Below, piece after piece: positions 1-9,980 of a stretch of 64,000 bases of DNA. A program made the translations under genes and the position numbers. The stretch is taken from positions 34,227 through 98,226 of the forward strand of contig MWCV01000006.1 in the NCBI GenBank assembly GCA_002070215.1. Direction: 5' to 3'. Under the pieces are notes generated by a model, which saw only the letters and a list, made by a program, of their open reading frames with translations, was not told the DNA's origin and made no database searches. Position 1 is the stretch's first letter. The number at the start of each line of letters is the position of its first letter. Source of the DNA: Chloroflexi bacterium ADurb.Bin180. GTDB taxonomy: Bacteria > Chloroflexota > Anaerolineae > UBA2200.

Positions 1-177
1 TTCGAACGCTCACCCAACCTGCGTCAGGAGCTGGCCGCCAGACACTGGCAGTTCATTCACGATCAGGACCTGTTGCTGTGGGCAACCGGGAATGAGACAA
101 GGCCGGATGGTCTCTCCTCGCTGGTGAGTCCCGAGCCATTCACCACCCAGGGACCGGGGCAGTTGTCACTGCTATAG
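1..177 (+). CDS. C-terminal fragment of an unidentified protein
   Basis: An open frame runs from the first base to a TAG at 175-177, giving the last 58 residues of a protein whose start lies outside the window. The fragment is hydrophilic, contains the stretch ELAARHWQFIHDQDLLLW, and ends in a Pro/Gly/Ser-rich tail. I do not recognise the family. It is followed within a few bases by the promoter of the MATE gene, so it probably ends the upstream transcription unit. Being coding is inferred only from the open frame running in from the edge and its ordinary residue composition. Confidence 0.5.
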   Translation, partial: FERSPNLRQELAARHWQFIHDQDLLLWATGNETRPDGLSSLVSPEPFTTQGPGQLSLL

Positions 178-181
178 GCCT

Positions 182-210
182 TTGCAGCGTCCAGCATCCC
201 GTGATATGAT
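182..210 (+). promoter_or_regulatory. Promoter of the MATE gene
   Basis: TTGCAG (182-187), a 17-bp spacer and TATGAT (205-210) form a sigma70-like promoter. Transcription would start near 217. This excludes in-frame start codons at 182, 206 and 209 and supports the ATG at 254. Confidence 0.5.
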
Positions 211-253
211 GCTGGCCGTTTCTCCATTCTCCTTCCACGAGAGACCCACGCCA

Positions 254-1675
254 ATGAGCTCAGTACCACAAGCAACGGTTACCATTGCTGGCGGGCCGCC
301 GGTGACTCGCGAAAACCTGCCCCGCACCATCGCGAGACTGGCCCTCCCTGCCGTCGGCGAGAATCTGCTCACGACCATGGTCTTCCTGGTCGACACTCTG
401 TTGGTCGGCTGGCTCAAGGATCCGGCAGCCCTGGCAGCGGTCAGCCTCGGTGGCATGTTCCTCAACATTGCCAATCAGCTCTTTACTGCCGTGTCCGTGG
501 CGGCGACAGCAATGGTAGCCCATGCCTGGGGAGCCCACGAGCAGGAACGGGCCAGGCGCATCGCCGCTAACGGCATGCTGGTGGGGGTGATCTTTGCCGC
601 CCTGGCCATCCTGGCGATGTGGCCTTCGGCTGGCTCCCTGCTTACCCTGATGGGCGCGTCAGAGCGGGCCACGTTCCTCGGCAGCCAGTACATGCGCATC
701 ATTCTGCTCACATCGCTGCTTGGTTTCCCAATGGTAGTGCTGAACGGCATTATGCGGGGGTCCGGAGACACCCGCACGCCGATGCTGATCACCCTGGCCA
801 TGAACCTTTGGAATGTCGTGGTGTCAATCGTACTCACCTTTGGCCTGGGCCTCGTGCCTGCCCTTGGATTGGTTGGTGCGGCCTGGGGAACTGCCTCGGC
901 CCGGCTCCTTGGTGGGGCGATAGCCTTGTACCTGGTAATGAGTGGAAAGCGTTTCCTTCGCCTGCGCTGGCGTGATATTCTCCAGCCCGACCGGGCCACG
1001 TTCGCTCAGATGTTGCGGCTGAGTCTACCGGCGGGTGGCGAGTCGATCATCATGCGACTGGGATTTGTCCTGTTCATGCGTATCGTATCCAGCCTCGGTG
1101 AAGCACCCCTGGCTGCGCATCAAATCGCCGTCAACGTCGAGTCGCTATCCTACATGCCCGGTTTCGGGCTGTCGGTTGCCAGCACCACCCTCGTGGGCCA
1201 GTCACTGGGGGCCAGGAGACCCGACCTGGCGGAGGAGAGCATCCGCGTCTCAATGCGCGTTGCTCTGGTCGTGATGGGCGTGCTCGGCTGCATTTTCGCC
1301 CTGTTCGGCCCGGCCCTGGCCGCCCTCTTTGGCAGCACGCCTGAGGTCGTAGCGCTGGCTGGCAGCGCCATCAGGATCGGCGCTCTGGAACAGCTCCCTA
1401 TTGCCATACAGATGGTCATATCCGGCAGTCTGAGGGGAGCAGGTGACACCAGGACCCCGATGTACGCCACCCTTCTGGGAGTGCTCCTTTTTCGGGTGCC
1501 GGCGGTGTACTTTTTCGCCGTCCTACTGAGGCTGGGGCTGAATGGTGTCTGGCTGGGAACGGCGCTCGACTGGGCCGCCAGGGCCGGGGTACTGTACTGG
1601 CTATTCCGTCGCGGCACGTGGAAGAGGACCTCTCTCTGGAACAAACCAGGGGGGCAGGGTGCCCCCCTGGTTTGA
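254..1675 (+). CDS. MATE family multidrug/cation efflux transporter
   Basis: The 473-residue product is an integral membrane protein with about twelve hydrophobic segments. It has the two-fold repeat of the MATE family: the phrase GSGDTRTPM occurs near residue 190 and again as GAGDTRTPM near residue 410, one in each half. MATE proteins export drugs or metabolites using a Na+ or H+ gradient. The ATG at 254 is chosen because a GAGAG ribosome-binding site lies just upstream and because the likely promoter overlaps the more distal in-frame starts. The last residues are encoded by the terminator hairpin. Substrate cannot be predicted. Confidence 0.9.
   Translation: MSSVPQATVTIAGGPPVTRENLPRTIARLALPAVGENLLTTMVFLVDTLLVGWLKDPAALAAVSLGGMFLNIANQLFTAVSVAATAMVAHAWGAHEQERARRIAANGMLVGVIFAALAILAMWPSAGSLLTLMGASERATFLGSQYMRIILLTSLLGFPMVVLNGIMRGSGDTRTPMLITLAMNLWNVVVSIVLTFGLGLVPALGLVGAAWGTASARLLGGAIALYLVMSGKRFLRLRWRDILQPDRATFAQMLRLSLPAGGESIIMRLGFVLFMRIVSSLGEAPLAAHQIAVNVESLSYMPGFGLSVASTTLVGQSLGARRPDLAEESIRVSMRVALVVMGVLGCIFALFGPALAALFGSTPEVVALAGSAIRIGALEQLPIAIQMVISGSLRGAGDTRTPMYATLLGVLLFRVPAVYFFAVLLRLGLNGVWLGTALDWAARAGVLYWLFRRGTWKRTSLWNKPGGQGAPLV
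1643..1673. terminator. Perfect 14-bp hairpin between convergent genes
   Basis: Bases 1643-1656 and 1660-1673 are perfect inverted repeats around a GGG loop. The hairpin covers the end of the MATE coding sequence, including the first base of its TGA stop, and lies 13 bases from the end of the convergent ABC ATPase gene, so it probably serves both. The following T run is weak (TTGTTT). Confidence 0.75.
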
Positions 1676-1685
1676 GTTGTTTGCA

Positions 1686-2786
<1,101 letters not shown>

Positions 2787-3081
2787 CGTGCAAGCCTCCA
2801 ACGGAAGATATCTTGCCTGGCTCTCGAGGAGACAGGCGCAACGCGCCAGGGACAGAACTGTTCGGTCGTCCTCTCAGGGACGGGCACAAAGGCCTAAACC
2901 GCTTCCTGGCACGCCGTCAAGGCGCGGTTACCCGTTGTCAGTGACCAATCACCTCCCGTCTGCGGCAGTACAGGCGAACTCGGGTCAGGTTCCCGAGCTT
3001 GGCCGTGTCCGCTGTTGGAGTGCTCTATGTCGGAGCCATTCTACCACAGGTAGCTCTTTTGTCCAACCACCTCGGGCGATT
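2787..3081. other. Intergenic region with no gene recognised
   Basis: This divergent spacer between the ABC ATPase and the rpsF promoter holds no convincing ORF. A small hairpin, CTCGGG/CCCGAG at 2979-2997, and another around 2868-2883 are visible, but I recognise no known RNA family. The promoter of the ATPase gene must lie here. A TTGACG near 2920 (minus strand) has only a poor -10. Confidence 0.4.
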
Positions 3082-3109
3082 TTGCTTTTGGCACCAATCG
3101 TGCTACAAT
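3082..3109 (+). promoter_or_regulatory. Promoter of rpsF-rpsR
   Basis: TTGCTT (3082-3087), a 16-bp spacer and TACAAT (3104-3109). The predicted start near 3116 leaves a leader of about 100 nt before rpsF. The leader contains a hairpin at 3123-3147 (AAAGGTT/AACCTTT plus GCC/GGC around a TAT loop). Autoregulatory leaders binding S6:S18 are known for this operon, but I cannot show that motif here. Confidence 0.55.
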
Positions 3110-3216
3110 CGCCGCTCTAACCAAAGGTTCGCCTATGGCAAACCTTTCCGCTCCAGGCTGCTCTGTTCCTCAGACAGGCCAGTCCTGCAGCAATCCCAAG
3201 GAAAGGAGGTGTGGCG

Positions 3217-3528
3217 ATGGCAGGGTACGAACTGGTCTTCATCGTCCAGCCTGAACTGGAAGAAGAGCCCCGGAACGCGCTGGTCAGCAAGGTAACGCAG
3301 ACCATCAGCGATCTCAAGGGTCAGGTGATCAAGCTTGATCCCTGGGGCAAGCGACGACTGGCATATCCCATCAAGAAGCACCACGAAGGCTTTTATGTTG
3401 TGGTGCAGATGGATCTGCCCCCCGCGGCTGAGCGCTCATTGGAGCGAGCCATCAGGCTCATGGAAGACATCATCCGCTATCTCGTCGTGCGCAAGGAGAT
3501 CGCGCCGCCGGCGGAACCGCAGCAGTAG
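3217..3528 (+). CDS. rpsF: 30S ribosomal protein bS6
   Basis: A 103-residue product beginning MAGYELVFIVQP, with the S6 features PWGKRRLAYPI and YVVVQMD. bS6 binds 16S rRNA in the platform of the small subunit together with bS18, whose gene follows 36 bases later. A perfect AAAGGAGGT abuts a GTG at 3211 but is well placed for the ATG at 3217, which is therefore taken as the start. In many bacteria ssb lies between rpsF and rpsR; here it does not. Confidence 0.95.
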   Translation: MAGYELVFIVQPELEEEPRNALVSKVTQTISDLKGQVIKLDPWGKRRLAYPIKKHHEGFYVVVQMDLPPAAERSLERAIRLMEDIIRYLVVRKEIAPPAEPQQ

Positions 3529-3564
3529 TCACGTGTAACTGCATTACAAGGAGGTTGATTCGTT

Positions 3565-3882
3565 ATGGCTTCGCAAGCAAGATCAGACGGACCGCGCCCC
3601 CGGCGGTACGGTAGTTCCGATGATGACCGCCGCGGCGGCCGGCGCGGCTACGGCCCGCCGGCTGCACGGCGCAAGTGCGCCTTTTGCGCGAACAAGACGC
3701 TGGAGCTCGACTACAAGAAGGTCGATATGCTCCACAACTATGTCACCGAGCGTGGCAAGATCGGCACCAGGCGGCACAGTGGTCTGTGTGCTCGTCACCA
3801 GCGAGACATGTCTCTCGCGATCAAACGGGCCCGCCACCTAGCCCTGCTGCCCTACACCGCCGAACACGTGCGCAAGGGCTAG
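3565..3882 (+). CDS. rpsR: 30S ribosomal protein bS18
   Basis: A 105-residue product with a basic, Arg/Gly-rich N-terminal extension of about 35 residues, then the conserved bS18 core with CAFC near residue 38, [17 protein letters not shown] and the C-terminal [20 protein letters not shown]. It is translated from an ATG preceded by AAGGAGG. Co-transcription with rpsF is likely. The N-terminal extension is longer than in enterobacterial S18. Confidence 0.95.
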   Translation: MASQARSDGPRPRRYGSSDDDRRGGRRGYGPPAARRKCAFCANKTLELDYKKVDMLHNYVTERGKIGTRRHSGLCARHQRDMSLAIKRARHLALLPYTAEHVRKG

Positions 3883-3897
3883 CTCTCCAGTTCACCA

Positions 3898-3926
3898 ATC
3901 CAGAGAGCAGTTGATGCTCTCTGGAT
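3898..3926 (+). terminator. Perfect 12-bp hairpin after rpsR, no U tract
   Basis: Bases 3898-3909 pair perfectly with 3915-3926 around the loop GTTGA. No T run follows, and the next gene starts 37 bases later on the same strand. It may be a partial terminator or an RNA-stabilising structure rather than a full stop. Confidence 0.5.
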
Positions 3927-3962
3927 GACCTGCCATGCGCAATCAGAAGCAAAGGATCAGCA

Positions 3963-5051
3963 ATGCCCAAAGTCAAACCGACTGAGCCAATTACGAAGAA
4001 GCAGCTCTCGCGCCGAGAGCAGGAAAGGCGGCAGCAGCGCATTCTCGGCATTGTCTTTGGCTTGACAGCCGCCGCCGTCTTGTTTGTTCTCGGTTTCGGC
4101 TGGTACCAGGAATACGTGGCCAAGCCATCGGCCCCGGTCGCTACCGTGAACGGCAAAGCAATCAGTACGCGCGACTATCAGGCCATGGTCAAGTACAACG
4201 ACTATGAGCTCCGCAGCACCATTGCCCGAGCCCAGAGCCAGCTGGACTCGCTGGATGCGACTAACGAGGACCAAACCTTCCTGGTATCGTACATGCAGCA
4301 GCAGATCCAGCAACTGCGGACCAAACGTAGCTCGGTGGGCCTCGATACCTACGATCAAATGGTGGACGACGAGTTGATACGGCAGGAGGCCTATGACCGC
4401 AATCCTCCTACTCCAACTCCGACTCCCATCACGGCCACAGTGGATAGCTCAGTCACCCCTCAGCCAACCAGGGCCCCGATGACTCAGACCGAGTTCGAGA
4501 CCAACTATGGCAGCTACGTTGCGGCCCTGCGCAAGAACCTCGCTTTCAGCGAGCAGACTTTCCGCCGTCTCTTCGAGTCCAGCCTGTACCACACCAAGTT
4601 GCAGGAGGCATTGGCACTTGAGGTGTCCGCCTCAGAGGAGCAGGTGCACGCACGCCACATCCTGGTCGCAACCGAGGATGAGGCCAACAAGGTCCTCGAA
4701 CGGCTTCACGCGGGAGAGGATTTTGCCGCGCTGGCCAAGGAGCTCTCGACCGACACCGGAAGCAAGGAGGAGGGTGGAGATCTCGGCTGGTTCCCGCGTG
4801 GCATGATGGTAACCGAGTTCGAAAATGCCGCCTTTGCTCTGCAGCCGGGGCAAACGAGCGAGCCGGTCAAGACCAGCTTTGGCTATCACATCATCAACGT
4901 GATCGAGCGCGATGCCAACCGGCCGCTCGACGAGGCCACGCTCGATCAGAAAAAGTCGCGTGCCCTTGACAACTGGCTAACTACGCAGCGCAATTCTGGC
5001 ACGGTTATCGGCTATTGGAGCAGCGCCAAGGTGCCGAACCTGAGCCAGTAG
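3963..5051 (+). CDS. Membrane-anchored parvulin-type peptidyl-prolyl isomerase (SurA/PrsA-like)
   Basis: A 362-residue protein with a positively charged N-terminus, one transmembrane segment at about residues 27-46, and an extracytoplasmic SurA-like N-terminal region. A Pro/Thr linker follows near 145-170, then a parvulin domain near 230-320 recognisable from ARHILVATEDEA, GGDLGWFPRG and SFGYHIINV. Such proteins assist folding of secreted proteins at the outer face of the membrane. Start is the ATG after AAAGGA. It follows the ribosomal protein genes with an intervening hairpin, so it may be partly co-transcribed with them. Confidence 0.9.
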   Translation: MPKVKPTEPITKKQLSRREQERRQQRILGIVFGLTAAAVLFVLGFGWYQEYVAKPSAPVATVNGKAISTRDYQAMVKYNDYELRSTIARAQSQLDSLDATNEDQTFLVSYMQQQIQQLRTKRSSVGLDTYDQMVDDELIRQEAYDRNPPTPTPTPITATVDSSVTPQPTRAPMTQTEFETNYGSYVAALRKNLAFSEQTFRRLFESSLYHTKLQEALALEVSASEEQVHARHILVATEDEANKVLERLHAGEDFAALAKELSTDTGSKEEGGDLGWFPRGMMVTEFENAAFALQPGQTSEPVKTSFGYHIINVIERDANRPLDEATLDQKKSRALDNWLTTQRNSGTVIGYWSSAKVPNLSQ

Positions 5052-5070
5052 CACGATATTAGCAAGACCC

Positions 5071-5108
5071 AAGAGCGGATGAGTGACTCACACTCATCCG
5101 CTCTTTTG
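5071..5108. terminator. Intrinsic terminator, 15-bp perfect stem
   Basis: Bases 5071-5085 pair with 5091-5105 around ACTCA. TTTT follows on the plus strand (5103-5106). It lies between the ends of the parvulin and Rel genes and may act in both directions. Confidence 0.85.
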
Positions 5109-5133
5109 GTTATTGTGGCCGGCAGTGCACGCC

Positions 5134-7269
5134 TCAGAGGTTCTCGCGGCGTATCTCCAGGATATCCCGCAATCCCTCGAGTTTGACCAGTACATCGCGG
5201 AGCTGTTCCACCCTGGCAATCAGCAACACCACCTGCACCGTAGCTGTATTGTCAGGGTGCATCGAGACGTTCGCCGAGGCCATATTGATGCCCATATCGG
5301 CGACGATGGCAGCGATGTCACGCAAGAGGCCCTGACGATCAAACGCCTCAATGCGAATGCCGACCGGATAGGCTTGCCTCTCAGTTCCCCATTCTACTTC
5401 GATGAGGCGTTCCACATCCGATAGCGCCTTGATATTGGGGCAGTCTGTTCTGTGTACCGTGACCCCGGTTCCGCGGGTGGTGTAGCCAATGATTGGATCC
5501 CCTGGCACAGGCGAACAGCACTTGGCCAAACGGGTGAGCAAGTCGCCCACGCCCTTCACCCGTACGCCAACCACCGCGGTTGATGGGAGGCCCACTCCTG
5601 GTAGCCACTGCCGCTGCACCACGATATCAGCCAGCTTGGTGGCAATTTGCTGAGGCCCAATGTCGCCATATCCGATAGCGGCCAGAAAGTTGTCCACGTT
5701 GTCATACTTGAAGACAGCCGCGACCTCTTCAAACGGTTTCTGTTCCAGAGCGAGACGGCGCAGCTCCTTTTCCAGCAGTTCCCGGCCTTGAGCGATATTG
5801 GTCTCGCGCTCTTGCTGCCGGAACCACTGGCGCACCTTCTCCCGAGCGCGACCGGTAGTCAGATAGCCTTGGTCAGGATTCAGCCAATCGCGGCTCGGCC
5901 CGCTTTTCTTGGCAGTGAGAATCTCGACCTGCTCGCCAGTACATAGACGATAATTCAGTGGCACCAGTCGACCGTTCACCCTGGCACCACGACAGCGGTG
6001 ACCGATCTCGGTGTGAATCTGGTAGGCAAAGTCCACCGGTGTCGCACCCTGCGGCAGGTCTACAATGTCGCCCTTGGGGCTAAATACATAGACCCGCTCA
6101 GGAAAGACATCGCTCTTTAGTGTCTCAACAAACTGCCCCGCATCCTTGACTTCTTGTCGCCACTCTGAGGCCTGACGAAGCCAGGAGATCTTGGCCTCCA
6201 AGTTCAGGTCTCTTCTGGCCTGCTCCTTGTATCGCCAGTGGGCCGCGATGCCATATTCGGCCACATAGTGCATCTCCCGCGTACGAATCTGTACCTCAAG
6301 GGGCAACCCCTCCGGACCAATCACCGCCGTGTGCAGTGACTGATACAGGTTGTCTTTGGGCATAGCAATATAGTCATCGAACTGGCCCTGCACCGGCTTC
6401 CACATACTGTGAATGATGCCCAGAACGGCATAACAGTCCTTGACCTCATCCACAATGATGCGCACTCCACGCACATCATAGATCTCTCCAAAGTCGCGAT
6501 CCTTCTGCTTCATCTTGTGGTAGATCGAGTAGAGATGCTTGGGTCGACCGCTGACCTCGGCCTTTAGACCCTCCTGCTCCAGACGCTGTCGGAGGATGGT
6601 GATAACCCGCTCGACGTATTCCTCGCGTTCCTTGCGCTTTTCCGCTAAGAGTCCGGCGAGGCGGTGGTACTCTGCCGGATCCAGATGCAGCAGCGCCAGG
6701 TCCTCCAGCTGCCATTTCAGTTCCCAGATGCCCAGGCGGTTTGCCAGCGGGGCATAGATGTCCAGCGTTTCGTGGGCTATGCGCACTTGCTTCTCCGGCG
6801 GCAGTGCGCTCAGCGTGCGCATGTTGTGCAGCCGGTCGGCAAGCTTGATCATGATGACGCGGATGTCATCGACCATCGCCAGAAAGATCTTGCGGATGTT
6901 CTCTGCCTGGGCCTCGGCCAGTCCTCCCTCCTGGCTGCGACTGAGGTCACGCAGGCGCTCCAGTTTGGTGACTCCGTCGACCAGTCTGGAGATCTCATCA
7001 CCAAAGCCAGAGCGCACCTCATCGAGTTTGGTGGCTGTGTCTTCCGGCACGTCGTGGAGCAAAGCTGCGGCCAGAGAGGGGACGTCCATACGGAGATCAG
7101 CCAGAATGTCGGCGACGGCCACGGGGTGGGAAATGTAAGGCTCGCCTGACTTGCGGGCCTGTCCTTCGTGCGCCGCCAGCGCAGCCTCGTACGCCCGCCG
7201 CAGCAATGCAAGGTCGGCGTCTGGTGCGTACTGTCGCACTTTATCGAGAAGCTGCTCGAATGATTCCAA
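5134..7269 (-). CDS. rel: Bifunctional (p)ppGpp synthetase/hydrolase (Rel/Spo family)
   Basis: A 711-residue long RSH protein for the stringent response. The HD hydrolase domain shows H72-D73 in LLHDVPEDT. The synthetase domain contains YDVRGVRIIV and YQSLHTAVIG. A TGS domain (near FPERVYVFSPKGDIVDLPQG), a conserved-cysteine region (KCCSPVPGD) and a C-terminal ACT domain follow. Full length and an intact HD motif suggest a bifunctional enzyme. Oddly, the charge-switch motif before DYIAMPK reads QFDD (residues 296-299) rather than the RxKD usual in bifunctional enzymes. The start is TTG at 7269, since an in-frame TGA lies seven codons upstream and no ATG precedes the HD domain. Confidence 0.95.
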   Translation of the reverse strand: MESFEQLLDKVRQYAPDADLALLRRAYEAALAAHEGQARKSGEPYISHPVAVADILADLRMDVPSLAAALLHDVPEDTATKLDEVRSGFGDEISRLVDGVTKLERLRDLSRSQEGGLAEAQAENIRKIFLAMVDDIRVIMIKLADRLHNMRTLSALPPEKQVRIAHETLDIYAPLANRLGIWELKWQLEDLALLHLDPAEYHRLAGLLAEKRKEREEYVERVITILRQRLEQEGLKAEVSGRPKHLYSIYHKMKQKDRDFGEIYDVRGVRIIVDEVKDCYAVLGIIHSMWKPVQGQFDDYIAMPKDNLYQSLHTAVIGPEGLPLEVQIRTREMHYVAEYGIAAHWRYKEQARRDLNLEAKISWLRQASEWRQEVKDAGQFVETLKSDVFPERVYVFSPKGDIVDLPQGATPVDFAYQIHTEIGHRCRGARVNGRLVPLNYRLCTGEQVEILTAKKSGPSRDWLNPDQGYLTTGRAREKVRQWFRQQERETNIAQGRELLEKELRRLALEQKPFEEVAAVFKYDNVDNFLAAIGYGDIGPQQIATKLADIVVQRQWLPGVGLPSTAVVGVRVKGVGDLLTRLAKCCSPVPGDPIIGYTTRGTGVTVHRTDCPNIKALSDVERLIEVEWGTERQAYPVGIRIEAFDRQGLLRDIAAIVADMGINMASANVSMHPDNTATVQVVLLIARVEQLRDVLVKLEGLRDILEIRRENL

Positions 7270-7289
7270 CCTTCTGCCCGCCTGAGTTC

Positions 7290-7318
7290 AGTATAGGGAA
7301 CAGCCCTGGTCGCGGCAA
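7290..7318 (-). promoter_or_regulatory. Promoter of rel
   Basis: On the minus strand TTGCCG (7313-7318), a 17-bp spacer and TATACT (7290-7295). The predicted start near 7283 gives a leader of only about 14 nt before the TTG start codon. Confidence 0.6.
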
Positions 7319-7352
7319 ATCATCACCCCGAACGCTGGCCCCGCTGGCTGGC

Positions 7353-7382
7353 TTGGCGTGCCTACCCGCATCATGGTAAGAT
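7353..7382 (+). promoter_or_regulatory. Promoter of sbcC
   Basis: TTGGCG (7353-7358), an 18-bp spacer and TAAGAT (7377-7382), followed by an AAGGGGAG ribosome-binding site before the ATG at 7418. Confidence 0.45.
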
Positions 7383-7417
7383 AGCTGCGCCTCGCTGGCA
7401 TTGAAGGGGAGCCGGTC

Positions 7418-9967
7418 ATGATTCCACTTCGACTCTGCTTGCGCAACTTTATGTGTTACCGCCAAGCCCAGACCCTGGACCTGCAGGGGATCCATCTGGC
7501 CTGTCTGGCGGGAGATAACGGGCACGGCAAATCAGCCCTGCTCGATGCCATCACCTGGGCGTTGTGGGGCAAGGCCCGTTCTCATTCTGATGATGAGCTC
7601 GTCGCCCATGGAACGACCGATATGGGCGTCGATTTCGAGTTTCTGCTCGGCGACGCGTGTTACCGGGTCATTCGCAAGCGCTCCCTCGGGCGCACCAGCA
7701 AGGGCGCCCTCGAATTCCAGATCCGCGACAGCGATGGATTTCGCCCGCTCACTGCCGCAACCCAGCGCGACACGCAGGCGCGCATCACGGACACCCTGCA
7801 CCTCGACTATGACACGTTTGTCAACTCGGCGTTACTCTTGCAGGGGCGCGCCGACGAGTTCACCGTGAAGGCACCGGGCGAGCGCAAGCGAATCCTGGCC
7901 GACATCCTGGGCCTGGCCGCCTATGACGAATACGAGCAGCGCGCCAAAGACAAGGCCAGAGAGCGTGAGATCAGCCAGCGCGAAGCTGCCGCCCGCATCC
8001 AGGAGATCGAGCGGGAGCTCGTGCGCCGGCCCGAGTATGTCGCCGAGCTGGACGCAGCCAGGGTCGAGCTTGGTCGCCTCTCCGCAGAGACCAGAGAGGC
8101 GGACGCCGCTCTGCTCACTCTGCGAGACCGGTCGCGAGCGCTGCAGGCACAGCAGGAACAGGCCCTGGAGGTCAACCGGCGCATCGCCGAGGCGGAGAAG
8201 CAGCTTGCCAACCTTACCGCGCAGCTCGACAAGCTCGGCAGCCGCATTGCCGCCTGCCAGGGCATTGTCGACCGCCGCGACGAAATCACTTCGGCTCACG
8301 CCAGGCTGTTGCAGGCACGGGAGCAGGAAGCAGCCCTCGGCGCGAGGCTGGCTCAGCTCCTCGAGCTCAATGAGGAGCGAAACGAACTCGAAAAGCGCGT
8401 CGCCCAGGCGCGCCAGGCTTTGGAGATGGAGATTCGCATCCTCACCGACCGACTGCGCGAACTGGACAGTCAGGCCGGTGAGTCGACCGCTCTAACCGCC
8501 GAGCAGCACAAGACCCGCTCTGAACTCGATGCGCTGGCCGAGCGACAGTCTCAGGCGGAGCAGCACCGCGAGACCCTGCGCGGTCTCGCCAGTGAGGCTG
8601 CAACGCTGGCCGCCCGCAACGCTCAGCTCAAGGCCGACATGGCCGCCGCCAAAGACAAGCTCGTCCTGCTGCAACAACCAGGGGCCGACTGTCCGCTGTG
8701 CGGCCAGGATCTGGCCGAGGCGGAGCGGACCCGTTTGCTCAACGACCTGTCACAAAGCGGCGCTGAGCAGGCCAGCTCTTATCGCGCCAACAGTGCTCGG
8801 ATGAAGGAAATCGACCAGCAGACCCGTGCCGCCGAGACCGAACTGGCGGAGATCGAGCGTGACCTGCGCCGCCTGCCCGCACTTCAGGGGAGGCTGGCTA
8901 CCCTGATCCAGGCGCTGCAAGATGCTTCCACCGCGGCTAACCGGCGTGCCGAACAGCAACCTCAATTGGCTGCCCTGGAGCTCCAGCTAAAGCAGCACTC
9001 TTATGCGACAGCCGAGCAAGAACAACTCGAGGCGCTGAGCAGCCGCATTGCCGCTCTGGCTTACGACAAGGCCGAGCACGAAAAGCTGCGCCTTTTGGTG
9101 AGCACCCTCAGCAAGGCAGACGAGGCCAAGTCTGAGCTCGAGCGTTCGGAGCAAATGCTGGCCCAGCTCCTGGAGAACAGAGCACAATTGCTTCAGACTC
9201 GGGAGCAGCTATCGGCCAGCACCCTGGCCGACAGAGAGCGGCAGGCCGAATTGGCCAGCGCACTGGAGAGTGCACAGGCCATCGAGCAGCAGCTTGAGAA
9301 CCAGGTACAGGTAGCGAACCAGCTTCACGCTCGGGAGGGCCGGGCACGACAGTCCGTAGGGGCGGCGCAGCAAAAGCTCGACACGTGTCGCTACCTTGAA
9401 ACACAGCACCAGGAGCGCACGGCCGAGTTGGCCAGACTGGTGGAGGAACGAGCGCTGTTTGAGGAACTGCAGTTGGCCTTTGGCAAGAAAGGCCTGCAGG
9501 CGCTCATCATCGAGACGGCGATACCCGAACTCGAGGAAGAGGCGAACCGCCTTCTCGGCCGCATGACCGACGGCCGCATGAACCTTCGCTTTGACACGCA
9601 GCGAGATACTCGCAGCCATAGCACCGTCGAGACTCTCGACATCAAGGTCGCTGACGAGACCGGGACTCGCAGCTATGAAATGTTCTCGGGGGGCGAGGCC
9701 TTCCGCATCAACCTGGCCGTGCGCATAGCTTTGAGCAAACTGCTGGCCAGACGCTCCGGCGCGCAGTTGCAGACGCTGATCGTCGATGAGGGTTTCGGTA
9801 CCCAGGACGCCGATGGACGGATCAAGTTGGTGGAAGCTATCAACTCGATCCGCGATGACTTTGCGCTGATACTGGTTATCACCCATATTGATGAGCTGAA
9901 GGATGCCTTCCCGGTGCGCATCGACGTTGTCAAGACGGCCACCGGATCACAAATATCAATGGTTTGA
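7418..9967 (+). CDS. sbcC: SbcC/Rad50-type DNA repair ATPase
   Basis: An 849-residue SMC-like protein. The N-terminal ATPase half has Walker A GDNGHGKS at residues 32-39. Two long coiled coils flank a zinc-hook motif CPLC at 425-428, and the C-terminal half has the signature FSGGEAFRINLAVRIAL near 756 and Walker B LIVDEGFGTQD. With the nuclease SbcD/Mre11 such proteins process DNA ends and hairpins. No sbcD gene is adjacent: the gene is divergent from rel and followed by an alcohol dehydrogenase, so its partner must be elsewhere. Length is typical of shorter archaeal/Chloroflexota-like Rad50 forms. Confidence 0.92.
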   Translation: MIPLRLCLRNFMCYRQAQTLDLQGIHLACLAGDNGHGKSALLDAITWALWGKARSHSDDELVAHGTTDMGVDFEFLLGDACYRVIRKRSLGRTSKGALEFQIRDSDGFRPLTAATQRDTQARITDTLHLDYDTFVNSALLLQGRADEFTVKAPGERKRILADILGLAAYDEYEQRAKDKAREREISQREAAARIQEIERELVRRPEYVAELDAARVELGRLSAETREADAALLTLRDRSRALQAQQEQALEVNRRIAEAEKQLANLTAQLDKLGSRIAACQGIVDRRDEITSAHARLLQAREQEAALGARLAQLLELNEERNELEKRVAQARQALEMEIRILTDRLRELDSQAGESTALTAEQHKTRSELDALAERQSQAEQHRETLRGLASEAATLAARNAQLKADMAAAKDKLVLLQQPGADCPLCGQDLAEAERTRLLNDLSQSGAEQASSYRANSARMKEIDQQTRAAETELAEIERDLRRLPALQGRLATLIQALQDASTAANRRAEQQPQLAALELQLKQHSYATAEQEQLEALSSRIAALAYDKAEHEKLRLLVSTLSKADEAKSELERSEQMLAQLLENRAQLLQTREQLSASTLADRERQAELASALESAQAIEQQLENQVQVANQLHAREGRARQSVGAAQQKLDTCRYLETQHQERTAELARLVEERALFEELQLAFGKKGLQALIIETAIPELEEEANRLLGRMTDGRMNLRFDTQRDTRSHSTVETLDIKVADETGTRSYEMFSGGEAFRINLAVRIALSKLLARRSGAQLQTLIVDEGFGTQDADGRIKLVEAINSIRDDFALILVITHIDELKDAFPVRIDVVKTATGSQISMV

Positions 9968-9980
9968 GAGAGGCGGTGCG

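Noticed and set aside
2940..3060. A possible small SRP RNA or other ncRNA (GTCAGGTTCC near a hairpin).
   Set aside because: The GGAAG tetraloop context and the second internal loop of SRP RNA are absent.
3110..3216. A S6:S18-binding autoregulatory leader of rpsF.
   Set aside because: A hairpin is present, but I could not identify the conserved CCG bulge of the known motif; only the promoter and leader are reported.
3528..3565. An ssb gene expected between rpsF and rpsR.
   Set aside because: The gap is only 36 bases and holds just the rpsR ribosome-binding site.
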